Source: Bacteroidales bacterium UBA4116
GTDB taxonomy: Bacteria > Bacteroidota > Bacteroidia > Bacteroidales > Tannerellaceae
NCBI GenBank assembly: GCA_002381645.1
Contig: DFXE01000015.1
Location: 43,003 to 107,002, forward strand
Length of the DNA stretch: 64,000 nucleotides
Direction of reading: 5' to 3'
A program made the position numbers and the translations under genes. Each line of letters starts with the position of its first letter. Position 1 is the stretch's first letter. Below the pieces are notes generated by a model that was given only the letters and a program-made list of their open reading frames with translations, did no database searches and was not told the origin of the DNA. Positions 27,099-36,592 of the stretch are shown piece by piece.

Positions 27099-27938
27099 AT
27101 GAAAAAAAACAATCAAAAAAAGTATAAGTTAGGTTTAGCGCTTAGTGGAGGAGGCGCAAAAGGCTTTGCGCATATTGGTGTTTTTCAGCTGTTGGAAGAA
27201 TGTAATTTGATCCCGGAAATAATATCCGGAACCAGTGCCGGCGCTTTGGCAGGTGTACTATTTGCAGACGGTTATTCATCTGAGGAAATAAAAAACATTT
27301 TTACAGGAAGAGATTTCTCCGAATTTGCACAATGGCAGATACCCAAAAGCGGGTTATTCGACAGTAAGCGTTTCCAGAATTTCCTGAAAGAACACCTGAG
27401 AGCCAAATATTTTGAAGATCTGAAAATTCCGTTGGTTGTAGTTGCTACCGATTTAGACAAAGGCAAAAGCCATGAATTCAGAAGCGGTCCTCTTGTCGAT
27501 CCGATTGTTGCATCCTGCAGTATTCCGATAATTTTCAGTCCGGTTGAAATTGACGGATCGCATTATGTAGACGGAGGTTTATTCCGTAACTTTCCGGTAT
27601 CTACTATCCGTGAAGAGTGTGAGCGTGTAATAGGAGTAAATGTTAGTCCGTTAATCCCGCAGAAATATAAACAAACTATCTGGGGAATCGCCGAACGTTC
27701 ATACCATTATATGTTCCGTGCCAACACACTTGAAGACCGTATTTTATGCGATATTCTGATTGAAACGGAAGAAGTAGGCGGTTATAAAACCTTTGACCTA
27801 GAAAATGTGGATCATATAGCATGTATAGGATACGACGCAGCTATTCATGCTTTGGACAAATTAGTTGAGGAACAGAATATGGTCACATTGGTAAATGCTG
27901 TAGCAGCCAGGAAAGAGCGTTTGAAAAAGAAAGATTGA
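27099..27938 (+). CDS. patatin-like phospholipase
   Basis: A 279-residue patatin-fold serine lipid hydrolase. The oxyanion motif LSGGGAKGFAHIG is at about residues 14-26, the catalytic Ser lies in GTSAG and the Asp of the dyad in DGGLFRNFP. There is no signal peptide, so it resembles the cytoplasmic RssA-like group rather than the surface patatins with barrel domains. The lipid substrate is unknown. It is followed after 23 bp by a GH13 gene in the same direction, so the two are probably co-transcribed, though their functions are not obviously linked. Confidence 0.93.
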   Translation: MKKNNQKKYKLGLALSGGGAKGFAHIGVFQLLEECNLIPEIISGTSAGALAGVLFADGYSSEEIKNIFTGRDFSEFAQWQIPKSGLFDSKRFQNFLKEHLRAKYFEDLKIPLVVVATDLDKGKSHEFRSGPLVDPIVASCSIPIIFSPVEIDGSHYVDGGLFRNFPVSTIREECERVIGVNVSPLIPQKYKQTIWGIAERSYHYMFRANTLEDRILCDILIETEEVGGYKTFDLENVDHIACIGYDAAIHALDKLVEEQNMVTLVNAVAARKERLKKKD

Positions 27939-27961
27939 CGATATAATAAAACATAGATAGT

Positions 27962-29659
27962 ATGGATGACAAGAATAAGATGATAATATATCAGGTATTT
28001 CCCCGGTTATTCGGCAATCAAAATGCCTCACTAAAAAAAAATGGAAATATCGAGGAAAACGGTGTTGGTAAATTATCCGATTTCACCCCTAAGGTTCTTG
28101 ATAAAATAAAAGAATTGGGAATTACCCATATCTGGTATACCGGTATTATAGAACATGCTACTCAAACAGATTATTCTGCCTACGGAATCAGGAAAGACCA
28201 TTCCATTATTGTAAAAGGGAAAGCGGGATCACCTTACGCTATCAAAGATTATTACGACATCGATCCTGATCTTGCAGATAAAGTCCCCAACCGTATGAGG
28301 GAATTTGAAGAACTGGTTGCCAGAACACACGACGCAGGAATGAAAGTGATCATAGATTTTATACCCAATCATGTTTCAAGGCAATATCATTCGGACGCCC
28401 GGCTCCCTTATATAGACGATTTAGGACAACACGATAATACTTCCTGCGCATTTGACCCCAATAATAATTTTTATTATATCCCGGGACAGCCGCTCGATAT
28501 CTACTTTGGTGCTCAGGATGAAGATTTCGAGTATAGTGAGTTTCCGGCTAAAGCTACTGGTAACAACAAATTTGATGCTCATCCGGATATAAATGACTGG
28601 TATGAAACAATCAAATTAAATTACGGTGTTGATTACCAGCATGGAGGAGCCACTTATTTCGATCCGCCGCCTAATACCTGGGGGAAAATGCTGGAAATTT
28701 TAAGATTCTGGGCTTCAAAAGGAGTTGATGGATTCCGCTGTGATATGGCTGAAATGGTACCGGCAGAATTCTGGAACTGGGCTATTGGAAATATAAAAAA
28801 AGAATATGATGTGATATTTATCGCCGAAATTTACCAACCGGATATTTATCGCCGTTATATTGAATACGGAAAATTTGATTATTTATACGACAAAGTAGGT
28901 CTATACGACACCTTAAGATCAGTAATCTGCAGAGAAGCTCCGGCACATACCATCACCCATGCCTGGCAAAATGTGGAAGGAATCCAGCACCACATGCTTA
29001 ATTTCCTTGAAAACCACGACGAACAACGTATCGCATCCGATTTCTTTGCCGGCGATGCCTTTGCAGGTATACCGGGAATGATCATTTCTGCGACCATGAA
29101 TACAAATCCCGTAATGATCTATAACGGGCAGGAGTTGGGAGAAAAAGGCATGGATGAAGAAGGTTTCAGTGGAAAAGACGGAAGGACAACCATCTTTGAT
29201 TATTGGAGTATGGAAAGCATAAGAAACTGGATTAATAACTGTACTTTTGAAGAAAATAAATTAACTGAAGCACAAAAACTCCTTAGGAAAAAATACATCA
29301 TTTTATTGCACATTGCCAAAAACGAACCGGCAATCATGTCAGGTAAATTCTATGACTTGATGTACGCTAACCGTGAAAACAGTAATTTCAACCTGAACTG
29401 CCACTATGCATATATCAGAAAACACAAAAATGAAGTAATACTTATTGTTGTGAACTTCAACAACGAACAACAACAAATCAGTGTTATCATTCCACCGGAG
29501 GCTTTTGAGAGCTTAGGATTTGGGGATAACCGGGCGGCAATGGTAACTGAGTTGTTTACCGGCGAACAATCCGTCAGTACATTGACTACAGCTTACCCAT
29601 ATCAGGTAACTGTTCCGGCATACGATGGAAAGCTTCTGAAATTTACATATAAAGACTGA
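27962..29659 (+). CDS. cytoplasmic GH13 alpha-amylase family enzyme
   Basis: A 565-residue GH13 protein without a signal peptide. The TIM barrel carries the nucleophile Asp261 (GFRCDMAE), the acid/base Glu289 (IAEIY) and the transition-state Asp353 (ENHDEQR), with the early IIDFIPNH region. A C-terminal beta domain covers about 455-565. GH13 enzymes hydrolyse or transfer alpha-glucosides; the cytoplasmic location suggests processing of glycogen or imported maltooligosaccharides. Specificity (hydrolase versus transferase) cannot be read from the motifs. It lies 23 bp after the patatin gene. Confidence 0.92.
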   Translation: MDDKNKMIIYQVFPRLFGNQNASLKKNGNIEENGVGKLSDFTPKVLDKIKELGITHIWYTGIIEHATQTDYSAYGIRKDHSIIVKGKAGSPYAIKDYYDIDPDLADKVPNRMREFEELVARTHDAGMKVIIDFIPNHVSRQYHSDARLPYIDDLGQHDNTSCAFDPNNNFYYIPGQPLDIYFGAQDEDFEYSEFPAKATGNNKFDAHPDINDWYETIKLNYGVDYQHGGATYFDPPPNTWGKMLEILRFWASKGVDGFRCDMAEMVPAEFWNWAIGNIKKEYDVIFIAEIYQPDIYRRYIEYGKFDYLYDKVGLYDTLRSVICREAPAHTITHAWQNVEGIQHHMLNFLENHDEQRIASDFFAGDAFAGIPGMIISATMNTNPVMIYNGQELGEKGMDEEGFSGKDGRTTIFDYWSMESIRNWINNCTFEENKLTEAQKLLRKKYIILLHIAKNEPAIMSGKFYDLMYANRENSNFNLNCHYAYIRKHKNEVILIVVNFNNEQQQISVIIPPEAFESLGFGDNRAAMVTELFTGEQSVSTLTTAYPYQVTVPAYDGKLLKFTYKD

Positions 29660-29711
29660 CGAAGCTTATAAAGTTTTTTTAGTGATAAAGAGTTTATTGT
29701 AAATAAGTTTG

Positions 29712-29719
29712 TAATTTTG
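29712..29719 (+). promoter_or_regulatory. -7 promoter box for prs
   Basis: TAATTTTG fits TAnnTTTG, 46 bp before the prs start. Confidence 0.5.
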
Positions 29720-29765
29720 CACCAAAATTTAAATTCTATTTACTTTACGACTAATTATTGCAGCA

Positions 29766-30710
29766 ATGAGCGCACAAACTCCCTTTTTAGTATTTTCAGG
29801 TACCAACTCCCATTATTTGGCCGAAAAAATTTGCCTAAGCCTTAATTGTCCGGTAGGCCAAATGAATGTTGAACATTATGCCGACGGAGAATTTTCGGTT
29901 TCGTATGAAGAATCCATCCGTGGACGGGATGTATTTTTAGTACAGTCTACTTTTCCGGGTCCGGAAAACCTGATGGAATTGTTATTGATGATAGATGCAG
30001 CAAAAAGGGCTTCAGCTCATTCAATTATTGCAGTAGTGCCATATTATGGGTGGGCACGGCAGGACAGGAAAGACAAACCCCGTGTATCGATCGGTGCGAA
30101 ACTTATTGCAGATATGTTAATGACAGCAGGAATAGACCGGTTGATCACTATGGACCTGCATGCCGACCAAATACAGGGTTTCTTCAACATGCCGGTAGAC
30201 CATTTATATGCTTCCTCTGTTTTTCTTGAATATATAAAGAATACGCTGCCTATACAAAACCTTGTCATTGCAACACCGGATGTAGGCGGTACCAAACGCG
30301 CCAGCAGTTATTCCAAATATTTGGGTGTACCCATGGTAATTTGCCATAAATCCAGACTTCGCGCCAATGAAGTAGCCGAAATGCGTATTATTGGGGATGT
30401 GGAAGGATTAGATGTTTTACTGGTTGACGACATTGTAGATACTGCCGGTACCATAACTAAAGCAGCCGATCTTATGATTGCAAACGGAGCTAAATCCGTC
30501 CGTGCGATAGCCAGCCATGCCGTGATGTCGGATCCGGCAACCTTACGGGTAGCACAGTCGGCGTTAACAGAAATGATCTTTACAGATTCAATTCCTTATA
30601 CAAAGATATGCGATAAGGTAAAAATACTTTCTATTGCCGATATGTTTGCCGAAGCAATACGCCGTGTATGTAATGATGAATCTATAAGTTCACTTTATGT
30701 GATAAAATAA
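29766..30710 (+). CDS. prs: ribose-phosphate pyrophosphokinase
   Basis: A 314-residue cytoplasmic enzyme that makes PRPP from ribose 5-phosphate and ATP for nucleotide, His and Trp synthesis. The N-terminal half has YADGEFSVSYEESIRGRDVFLVQS, followed by the ATP-site ARQDRK and the metal-site motif DLHADQIQGFF. The PRPP-binding loop is VLLVDDIVDTAGTI. Length is typical of class I enzymes. Its product feeds upp, which is elsewhere in this window. A terminator follows at 30732-30777. Confidence 0.97.
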   Translation: MSAQTPFLVFSGTNSHYLAEKICLSLNCPVGQMNVEHYADGEFSVSYEESIRGRDVFLVQSTFPGPENLMELLLMIDAAKRASAHSIIAVVPYYGWARQDRKDKPRVSIGAKLIADMLMTAGIDRLITMDLHADQIQGFFNMPVDHLYASSVFLEYIKNTLPIQNLVIATPDVGGTKRASSYSKYLGVPMVICHKSRLRANEVAEMRIIGDVEGLDVLLVDDIVDTAGTITKAADLMIANGAKSVRAIASHAVMSDPATLRVAQSALTEMIFTDSIPYTKICDKVKILSIADMFAEAIRRVCNDESISSLYVIK

Positions 30711-30731
30711 AAAAGGTAATAAGATAAAAGG

Positions 30732-30777
30732 GAGAAGTGAAAAGCCGCAAAATAAAAACATACACTTCTCTCTTTTT
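30732..30777. terminator. bidirectional terminator between prs and mnmA
   Basis: GAGAAGTG at 30732-30739 pairs with CACTTCTC at 30763-30770 around a 23-base loop, followed by T C TTTTTTT. It lies between convergent genes. Confidence 0.7.
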
Positions 30778-31845
30778 TTATTCAATTATCATCCCACTAC
30801 CTATACAAAGCCGGTGTTCTCTATCATACAATACTCCATACTGTCCGGGAGCAATTCCTTGTATTTTTTCTTTTGATTCAATCCGGTAAAGGTCGCCGAT
30901 ACGGCGAATTACTCCAGGTGTAAATTCGGGTGTATGCCGTATTTTAAAAGTAATTTCTTTTTCATCTCCGAATTCTCCCCATATATCTTCCGTAATAAAA
31001 TTGAAACCTTGAAGGTTTATTACTTTTCCGTATTGAGTTTCCGGATCATACCCATTAGTAACATAAATGATATTCCGTTTGACATCTTTTTTTATGACAA
31101 ACCACGGACCACCACTAAGCCCGAGCCCCTTCCGCTGCCCAATGGTATGAAACCAGTAGCCATTATGCTTACCTAAAACCTTTCCCGTCTCCAGCTCTAT
31201 TATTTTACCGGGTCTCTTACCCAGGTAACGTCCGATAAAATCATTATAGTTAATCTTACCCAGAAAACAAATACCCTGGCTGTCCTTACGCATTGCACTT
31301 GGTAATTTCTGTACTGCAGCTATTTCCCGAACCTCATCTTTCATGAGGTGTCCTATGGGAAACATAAGCTTCTGAATTTGCAATTTTGTGATCTGTGCCA
31401 AAAAATCCGTTTGATCCTTCAATGGGTCCTTAGCCGTAGAAAGCCAGGTTTTACCATCAATTTCTGTTGTTGTTGCATAGTGTCCGGTAGCTATTTTATC
31501 AAAATCCTTACCCCACCTGTCCTCAAAACAACCAAACTTTATATATTTATTACACATCATATCAGGATTGGGCGTAAGACCCCGTTTTACTGAATCAATT
31601 GTATAACTCACTACTTTATCCCAATATTCATCATGTAATGATACAATCTCAAAACGGCATCCGTATTTTTTTGCGATGAATGAAGTAATCTCAATATCCT
31701 CCTCCGACGGACAATCAATATACCCGTCTTTATCTTCCATCCCGATCTTTATGTAAAAGATAGTAGGATCGTACCCCGCTTCTTTCAGCAGGTGAACCAC
31801 TACCGAACTATCTACCCCGCCCGAAACTAAAGCTGCTATTTCCAT
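30778..31845 (-). CDS. mnmA: tRNA 2-thiouridylase MnmA
   Basis: A 355-residue cytoplasmic enzyme that thiolates U34 of Lys, Glu and Gln tRNAs. The PP-loop SGGVDS is at residues 8-13, the first catalytic Cys is Cys98 (NPDMMCN) and the second is Cys193 (SQGICFLG). GQRKGLG and a C-terminal beta domain complete the fold. Start choice: the ATG at 31845 gives MEIAALVSGG; the longer frame adds seven unlikely residues and would cover the -7 box. Many Bacteroidales carry two mnmA-like genes, so this may be one of a pair. Confidence 0.94.
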   Translation of the reverse strand: MEIAALVSGGVDSSVVVHLLKEAGYDPTIFYIKIGMEDKDGYIDCPSEEDIEITSFIAKKYGCRFEIVSLHDEYWDKVVSYTIDSVKRGLTPNPDMMCNKYIKFGCFEDRWGKDFDKIATGHYATTTEIDGKTWLSTAKDPLKDQTDFLAQITKLQIQKLMFPIGHLMKDEVREIAAVQKLPSAMRKDSQGICFLGKINYNDFIGRYLGKRPGKIIELETGKVLGKHNGYWFHTIGQRKGLGLSGGPWFVIKKDVKRNIIYVTNGYDPETQYGKVINLQGFNFITEDIWGEFGDEKEITFKIRHTPEFTPGVIRRIGDLYRIESKEKIQGIAPGQYGVLYDREHRLCIGSGMIIE

Positions 31846-31863
31846 TGTATAACCTTTATGATA

Positions 31864-31871
31864 CAAAGATA
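31864..31871 (-). promoter_or_regulatory. -7 promoter box for mnmA
   Basis: Minus-strand TATCTTTG fits TAnnTTTG, 19 bp before the chosen mnmA start. Its position supports the shorter start. Confidence 0.55.
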
Positions 31872-31905
31872 ATGCTTATTTAGGAAATAAATCGGGATAA
31901 TCTAA

Positions 31906-32601
31906 TTATGAAGCTGCAAGTGTTAAAACGCTTATACGAACATCAGGAACAGTTATTAATATCTCCGCACATGCAAGCAGCGTAGATCCGGAAGTGATCA
32001 CGTCGTCCACTAACAAGATATGTTTGCCTTCTAAAACTTGTTTATTTTGTAATGTGAATATTTCATGTACGTTAAGCCACCGATCATAAATGCTTTTGTT
32101 TGTTTGGGTTTTAGATGCAGAAATCCTTGTTAAAGCGTTAGTGATAACAGGCCTTCTTTCCCATACGGAAGCAATACCCCTGCAAAGCCATTCAGATTGA
32201 TTATAACCCCTTTTACGTTCCTTCTTCGCATGTAATGGAACAGGAATCAATATTTCAACAGATTGATAAGCTGTACAAGACTGTACCGCAAGTGCCATAT
32301 GCCGTCCGAATATATAAGCTAATTTCTTGTTGTCATGATATTTAAATAAATGAACGATTTGCTGTACTTTGCTCCCTTTTTCATAAAAATAAACAGCGGA
32401 AGCATTTACGACATCAACTTTCCCTGTAAAAAGTTGTGCAACAGGATTGTCATTCTCCTCCCAGAAGTTTGTTTGCGGCAAATCGCAAAGGCATGTAAGG
32501 CAGATATGTTCTTCTTCATGTATCAACGGACATTTGCAGGTGATACATAATTTAGGAAAAAAAAGATGAAGTAAATCACTCCATATCGTCGGCATATCCA
32601 T
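31906..32601 (-). CDS. ComF-family phosphoribosyltransferase-like protein
   Basis: A 231-residue cytoplasmic protein. The N-terminus has a four-Cys zinc-finger pattern (CITC near residue 18 and CLTC near 34) and the C-terminal domain has the PRTase loop ILLVDDVITSGSTL preceded by RKRGYNQSEWL. ComF/GntX proteins are needed for DNA uptake in transformable bacteria, but in non-competent species their role is unclear. The first 26 bp overlap the end of recX. It is the last gene of the prmC-recX-comF operon. Confidence 0.92.
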   Translation of the reverse strand: MDMPTIWSDLLHLFFPKLCITCKCPLIHEEEHICLTCLCDLPQTNFWEENDNPVAQLFTGKVDVVNASAVYFYEKGSKVQQIVHLFKYHDNKKLAYIFGRHMALAVQSCTAYQSVEILIPVPLHAKKERKRGYNQSEWLCRGIASVWERRPVITNALTRISASKTQTNKSIYDRWLNVHEIFTLQNKQVLEGKHILLVDDVITSGSTLLACAEILITVPDVRISVLTLAAS

Positions 32602-33067
32602 CTCCTTTCAATAATTGGCGCAAGCAGGAAATCGTTTCTTTACTTTCAAATCCTCTTCCGACCGCAAAACGTAACAGCTTTATAAAAATATCACGATCAT
32701 CTTTCCCTTTTACCGTTTTTTTCTTTTCTTTTAATATGGAAAGCAACAGGCAATTGTATTCCAAATCATCGATTCCTTCCATTGCTTCCCGAAGGATGTC
32801 TACCGGAATATTTCTCTTTTTTAGTTCATAACTGATTTTTACCTTTCCCCATTTATTAAAGCGTAACTTATCATTGACAAAACTACGGGCAAAACGGTTT
32901 TCGTCAATAAACTTTTCTTTTACAAGACGGGATATGATCCGATTTGCTGCTTCCGGTGATAACCCAGCTTGTTGTATTTTTTTTTCGATGTCATATAGGC
33001 ATCTTTCAGCAGTGGAGCAATAAGCAGCCATGCGGTGAAGCATTTCCGATTCGGTTATTGGTTTCAT
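32576..33067 (-). CDS. recX: RecX-family regulator of RecA
   Basis: A 163-residue helical protein built from three-helix repeats, with the RecX pattern AERCLYDIEKKIQQAGL..EAANRIISRLVKEKFIDENRFARSFVNDKLRFNKWGKVKI. RecX binds in the groove of RecA filaments and limits recombination. It starts 4 bp inside the end of prmC and its end overlaps comF by 26 bp. recA itself is not in the window; in many bacteria recX sits beside recA, whereas here it is coupled to prmC, an arrangement I believe is common in Bacteroidales. Confidence 0.93.
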   Translation of the reverse strand: MKPITESEMLHRMAAYCSTAERCLYDIEKKIQQAGLSPEAANRIISRLVKEKFIDENRFARSFVNDKLRFNKWGKVKISYELKKRNIPVDILREAMEGIDDLEYNCLLLSILKEKKKTVKGKDDRDIFIKLLRFAVGRGFESKETISCLRQLLKGDGYADDME

Positions 33068-33912
33068 TTTTTTGCTTTAACAATCCGGTCTTTTCCAGAT
33101 AAATCCCGAATAAGTTCCACATTCTTATATTCCATATTCTCCAGTAAGGAGATCATATCTATACCACATTGTGCATTGATTTCAAAATAAAGCATTCCCC
33201 CGTAATTCAGTTTATGTTTTCCAAATAACGCTATGGCACGGTAAAACAATAATGGATCGGCATCTGTAACGAACAATGCCGTAGCAGGTTCATATAACAG
33301 TACATTTTTTCCCATAACAGCCTGCTCGCTTTCCTTTACATAAGGCGGATTACTTACAATTATATCAAATAAACCCGGTATATCCTCAGCAGCTTGTTCT
33401 ACCAAAAGGATATCTGTTTGGATCAATCGTACGTCTGCATGGTTTATATTCGCATTTTCCCTTGCTACAGATAATGCATCATTAGAAATATCGACACCGG
33501 TCACATCATATAACGGCATATATTTACTTAGGGCCACAGCAATACACCCGCTTCCGGTACCTATATCAAGTATCCGGCCATTACCTTTCCCCGTATCTGT
33601 AATAATCCGTTCAACCAGTTCTTCTGTTTCAGGACGGGGTATCAATACTGAAGGGGTTACACGGAAGGGGAGATTATAAAATGTTGTACTACCAATAATG
33701 TATTGAATGGGTTCCAATTGTTGCAGCCGCTCGATAATCCGCTGAACTTCCTTCTTTTCCTTAGCGGATAATTCATTATCTTTGTACATCAAAAGCTGGT
33801 GATGCTGCAAACCGGTTACATACTCTATAATCAGGCGGGTGAGACTTCGTATTTCACAAGCTTGATAAAAGTCTTTCAACGACTCGTTTATATAAGTAAC
33901 GGTTTCAGTCAT
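33064..33912 (-). CDS. prmC: release factor glutamine methyltransferase
   Basis: A 282-residue SAM-dependent enzyme that methylates the Gln of the GGQ motif in release factors RF1 and RF2. It has a helical N-terminal domain (about 1-75), the SAM-site motif ILDIGTGSGCIAVAL, and the substrate-binding NPPY in IVSNPPYVKESE. VLIPRPETEELVE is also typical of HemK/PrmC. It heads an operon with overlapping recX and comF and is divergent from ribD. Confidence 0.96.
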   Translation of the reverse strand: MTETVTYINESLKDFYQACEIRSLTRLIIEYVTGLQHHQLLMYKDNELSAKEKKEVQRIIERLQQLEPIQYIIGSTTFYNLPFRVTPSVLIPRPETEELVERIITDTGKGNGRILDIGTGSGCIAVALSKYMPLYDVTGVDISNDALSVARENANINHADVRLIQTDILLVEQAAEDIPGLFDIIVSNPPYVKESEQAVMGKNVLLYEPATALFVTDADPLLFYRAIALFGKHKLNYGGMLYFEINAQCGIDMISLLENMEYKNVELIRDLSGKDRIVKAKK

Positions 33913-33927
33913 ATTATTCTTTTAATA

Positions 33928-33935
33928 CAAAAGTA
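33928..33935 (-). promoter_or_regulatory. -7 promoter box for prmC-recX-comF
   Basis: Minus-strand TACTTTTG fits TAnnTTTG, 16 bp before the prmC start, giving an almost leaderless transcript in the 50-bp gap shared with ribD. Confidence 0.55.
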
Positions 33936-33962
33936 ATGTAAAAACACAGATATTCAAATTTG

Positions 33963-35042
33963 ATGTTTACTGTTGAAAATAAATATATGGCGCGTTGTAT
34001 CGAGTTGGCTAAACATGGAAAAGGCTCTGTACATCCTAACCCCTTGGTCGGCTCGGTTATCGTACACGCAGGGAAAATCATAGGTGAAGGATATCATTGC
34101 AACTATGGCGGTCCCCATGCAGAAGTTAATGCTATAGCTTCGGTTAAAGACCAATCTTTACTGAAGAACGCCACATTGTATGTAAACCTGGAACCCTGTT
34201 CACATTACGGCAAAACACCGCCTTGTTCTGAATTAATTATAAGAAAACAGATCCCCCGTGTAATTATAGGATGCCTTGACCCTTTTTCTGAAGTATCCGG
34301 AAGAGGTATCCGGATGCTGAAAGAAGCTGGTGTAGAAGTCATAACGGGAATAATGGAGAAGGAGTCATTTGAGGTAAATAAAGTGTTTATGACCAGCCAT
34401 ATGCTAAAACGTCCATATATTTATTTGAAATGGGCGCAATGTGCCGGTGGTTTTATTGATGGAATACGTACCGATACCTCTGTTACACCCGTAAAGTTTT
34501 CTTCTCCTGAAATGCTTCAACTGGTACACAAACGACGGTCAGAAGTATCAGCCATAATGGTTGGTACCCGTACCGCCCTTTTAGATAATCCCACCCTTTC
34601 AGTCAGATACTGGTCAGGGACATCGCCTTTACGGGTTGTTTTAGACAAAAACCTCACAATTCCGAATGGCAATCATTTACTGGACGCCAGTATCCCAACA
34701 GTAATTTTCACCGAAAAAGAAAAAGAAAATAGTCTGAATATAACATATATCCGTACAGAGTTTAACAATAATATATTAACACGGATATTATTATATCTGT
34801 ATGAACAAAATATTACTTCATTACTAGTGGAAGGTGGCACTTATTTGCTTGATCAGTTTTTATGCCATGACCTTTGGGATGAGATACAGATTGAAACGGC
34901 CCCCATATGTCTTACGGGAGGAGTGAAAGCCCCCGATATTAAAAATACAAATAATGCTTTATTAAGTAAAGTTTCAATTTGTAAGGATAAAAATGCAAAA
35001 GAGCATATAATAACTGTTTATTCCCGTAAAAATCAATTGTAA
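33963..35042 (+). CDS. ribD: bifunctional riboflavin biosynthesis deaminase/reductase RibD
   Basis: A 359-residue cytoplasmic enzyme for two steps of riboflavin synthesis. The N-terminal deaminase domain (about 1-145) has the zinc motif HAEVNAI and PCSHYGKTPPCSELI. The C-terminal reductase domain (about 150-359) has YIYLKWAQCAGGFIDG and LLVEGGTYLL. Start choice: the ATG at 33963; the reading from 33960 would begin at TTG. No other rib genes are nearby, so the pathway is scattered in this genome. Confidence 0.96.
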   Translation: MFTVENKYMARCIELAKHGKGSVHPNPLVGSVIVHAGKIIGEGYHCNYGGPHAEVNAIASVKDQSLLKNATLYVNLEPCSHYGKTPPCSELIIRKQIPRVIIGCLDPFSEVSGRGIRMLKEAGVEVITGIMEKESFEVNKVFMTSHMLKRPYIYLKWAQCAGGFIDGIRTDTSVTPVKFSSPEMLQLVHKRRSEVSAIMVGTRTALLDNPTLSVRYWSGTSPLRVVLDKNLTIPNGNHLLDASIPTVIFTEKEKENSLNITYIRTEFNNNILTRILLYLYEQNITSLLVEGGTYLLDQFLCHDLWDEIQIETAPICLTGGVKAPDIKNTNNALLSKVSICKDKNAKEHIITVYSRKNQL

Positions 35043-35110
35043 AAACGGGGGTGTGTCACTAAAATAATATAAATATTATGCTTCTTTAAGCAGAAAGCCA
35101 AAAATGTTTC

Positions 35111-35118
35111 TACTTTTG
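35111..35118 (+). promoter_or_regulatory. -7 promoter box for the DUF6242-like gene
   Basis: TACTTTTG fits TAnnTTTG, 31 bp before the chosen start at 35149. It would lie inside the coding region if translation began at 35104, so it supports the later start. Confidence 0.55.
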
Positions 35119-35148
35119 TCAGTCAATACGCAACCAACTTGTTTTTTG

Positions 35149-36507
35149 ATGAAGAATAAAATCATACTATTTATTACCGGATGTATAACACTGTTGTTAG
35201 CGTCGTGTTTAGATTCAGATGATAATTACACTGATGTTACAGAAATCAAGGATGCACAAATAGCTTCTTTGTCACTCTCACACGATTCCATAAAAGGTTT
35301 AAGTGATGTAAAATTTACTATTGACCAATTGAACGGTTATATTTTTAATATTGATTCAATGCCTTATGGTACTGATATTGAAAAAGTAGTATGCAGCCTG
35401 TCATATACAACAGGGGCTGCGGGCATACAAATTTCGCCTGAAGCATTAGGCGATACAACTTATTGGTGGAACGGAAGCGACTCCATCGATTTTTCCCAAC
35501 CTGTAAATTTTACTGTTACGGCTTACGATAACGTCACAACAAAGAGATACAGGGCATGGGTAAATATTCACAAAGTAGTCCCCGACTCTATGGTTTGGAT
35601 CCAGTATGCTAATAATATAACCGGAAGGCAGGCACAGGAGCAGAAAGTAATCGTATATCCATATAACGGTACAGATCACTATTTTATGTACACGAAGTCT
35701 TCTGACGGTTATGAACTTTATCATGCTCCGGTTGATGATGCCCGGAACTGGGAAAAATTGACATTAACCGGATTCTCAAACGATGGCCTTGTAATATCCC
35801 AGATTACCGAATATGACGGTGTTCTTTATATTCCTTCTGCTAACGGAACACTTTATCAATCTATTAACGGAATGGCATGGGTACAAACCGGAAACGCTCC
35901 ATCAGTTAAGTATCTGTTGGGATCTTTGAAAGAAGGTACGAATCAACCATCGGCATTGTCTGCTATTATTGAACAGGAAGAGACATTGCATTTTGCGGCC
36001 ATGGATAATGAAAACAGATGGACAGTAGGCAATATCGTTCCTGAGAATTTTCCCGTTACCGGATTCGGTAATATTTCATATACCCATATGTATCATGAAT
36101 ACTTAATGATTATCGCCGGAAGAGATCAAAAAAATAGATTAACGAATGCAGCATGGGGTACCATGAACGCCACAAACTGGGCATTGCTTTCAAACGAAAA
36201 TTCTCCGACTTTCGAAAAGAAGGAAGGTGTTATACTTGCAAAGTATGACGATAAGTTTTTTCTGGCAGGTGGTATAAATGCTGACAACAGAGCATCAAAA
36301 GAAATCCATTTATCCCTAGACAACGGAATAACATGGAGTAAACAAGATTCTTTGCTTACTTTTCCTCAGGAGTATGTGGGTAGGGGATTTTCATCTGTAC
36401 ATGTAGACAACAATAATTATATGCTAATTTTCGGAGGAAAAACAAGCAGAAATACAACAACGTTGGATGAAGTCTGGCGCGGACGTATAAACCGGTTAGG
36501 TTTTTAA
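35149..36507 (+). CDS. DUF6242-like Bacteroidales lipoprotein with propeller-like repeats
   Basis: A 452-residue lipoprotein with lipobox Cys20 (LLLASC) followed by LDSDDNYTD, an acidic stretch like the lipoprotein export signal, so a surface location is likely. Residues ~25-140 form a beta-rich domain (VTEIKDAQIASLSLS). From ~150 on there are repeats with WE..TLTGF, LYIPSANGTLYQSINGMAWVQTG, and IHLSLDNGITWSKQDS, as in Kelch or sialidase-like propellers. It lacks catalytic residues I could name. It stands just upstream of the DUF6089-uppS-bamA block and may have an envelope role. Confidence 0.8.
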   Translation: MKNKIILFITGCITLLLASCLDSDDNYTDVTEIKDAQIASLSLSHDSIKGLSDVKFTIDQLNGYIFNIDSMPYGTDIEKVVCSLSYTTGAAGIQISPEALGDTTYWWNGSDSIDFSQPVNFTVTAYDNVTTKRYRAWVNIHKVVPDSMVWIQYANNITGRQAQEQKVIVYPYNGTDHYFMYTKSSDGYELYHAPVDDARNWEKLTLTGFSNDGLVISQITEYDGVLYIPSANGTLYQSINGMAWVQTGNAPSVKYLLGSLKEGTNQPSALSAIIEQEETLHFAAMDNENRWTVGNIVPENFPVTGFGNISYTHMYHEYLMIIAGRDQKNRLTNAAWGTMNATNWALLSNENSPTFEKKEGVILAKYDDKFFLAGGINADNRASKEIHLSLDNGITWSKQDSLLTFPQEYVGRGFSSVHVDNNNYMLIFGGKTSRNTTTLDEVWRGRINRLGF

Positions 36508-36592
36508 GACTGGGAAAGTTCATAATGTGAAGTATAATTTTATGCGATTTTCAGCGTTAGAAAAAGAAGGTGCAGTAATAAACAGCTAAGCT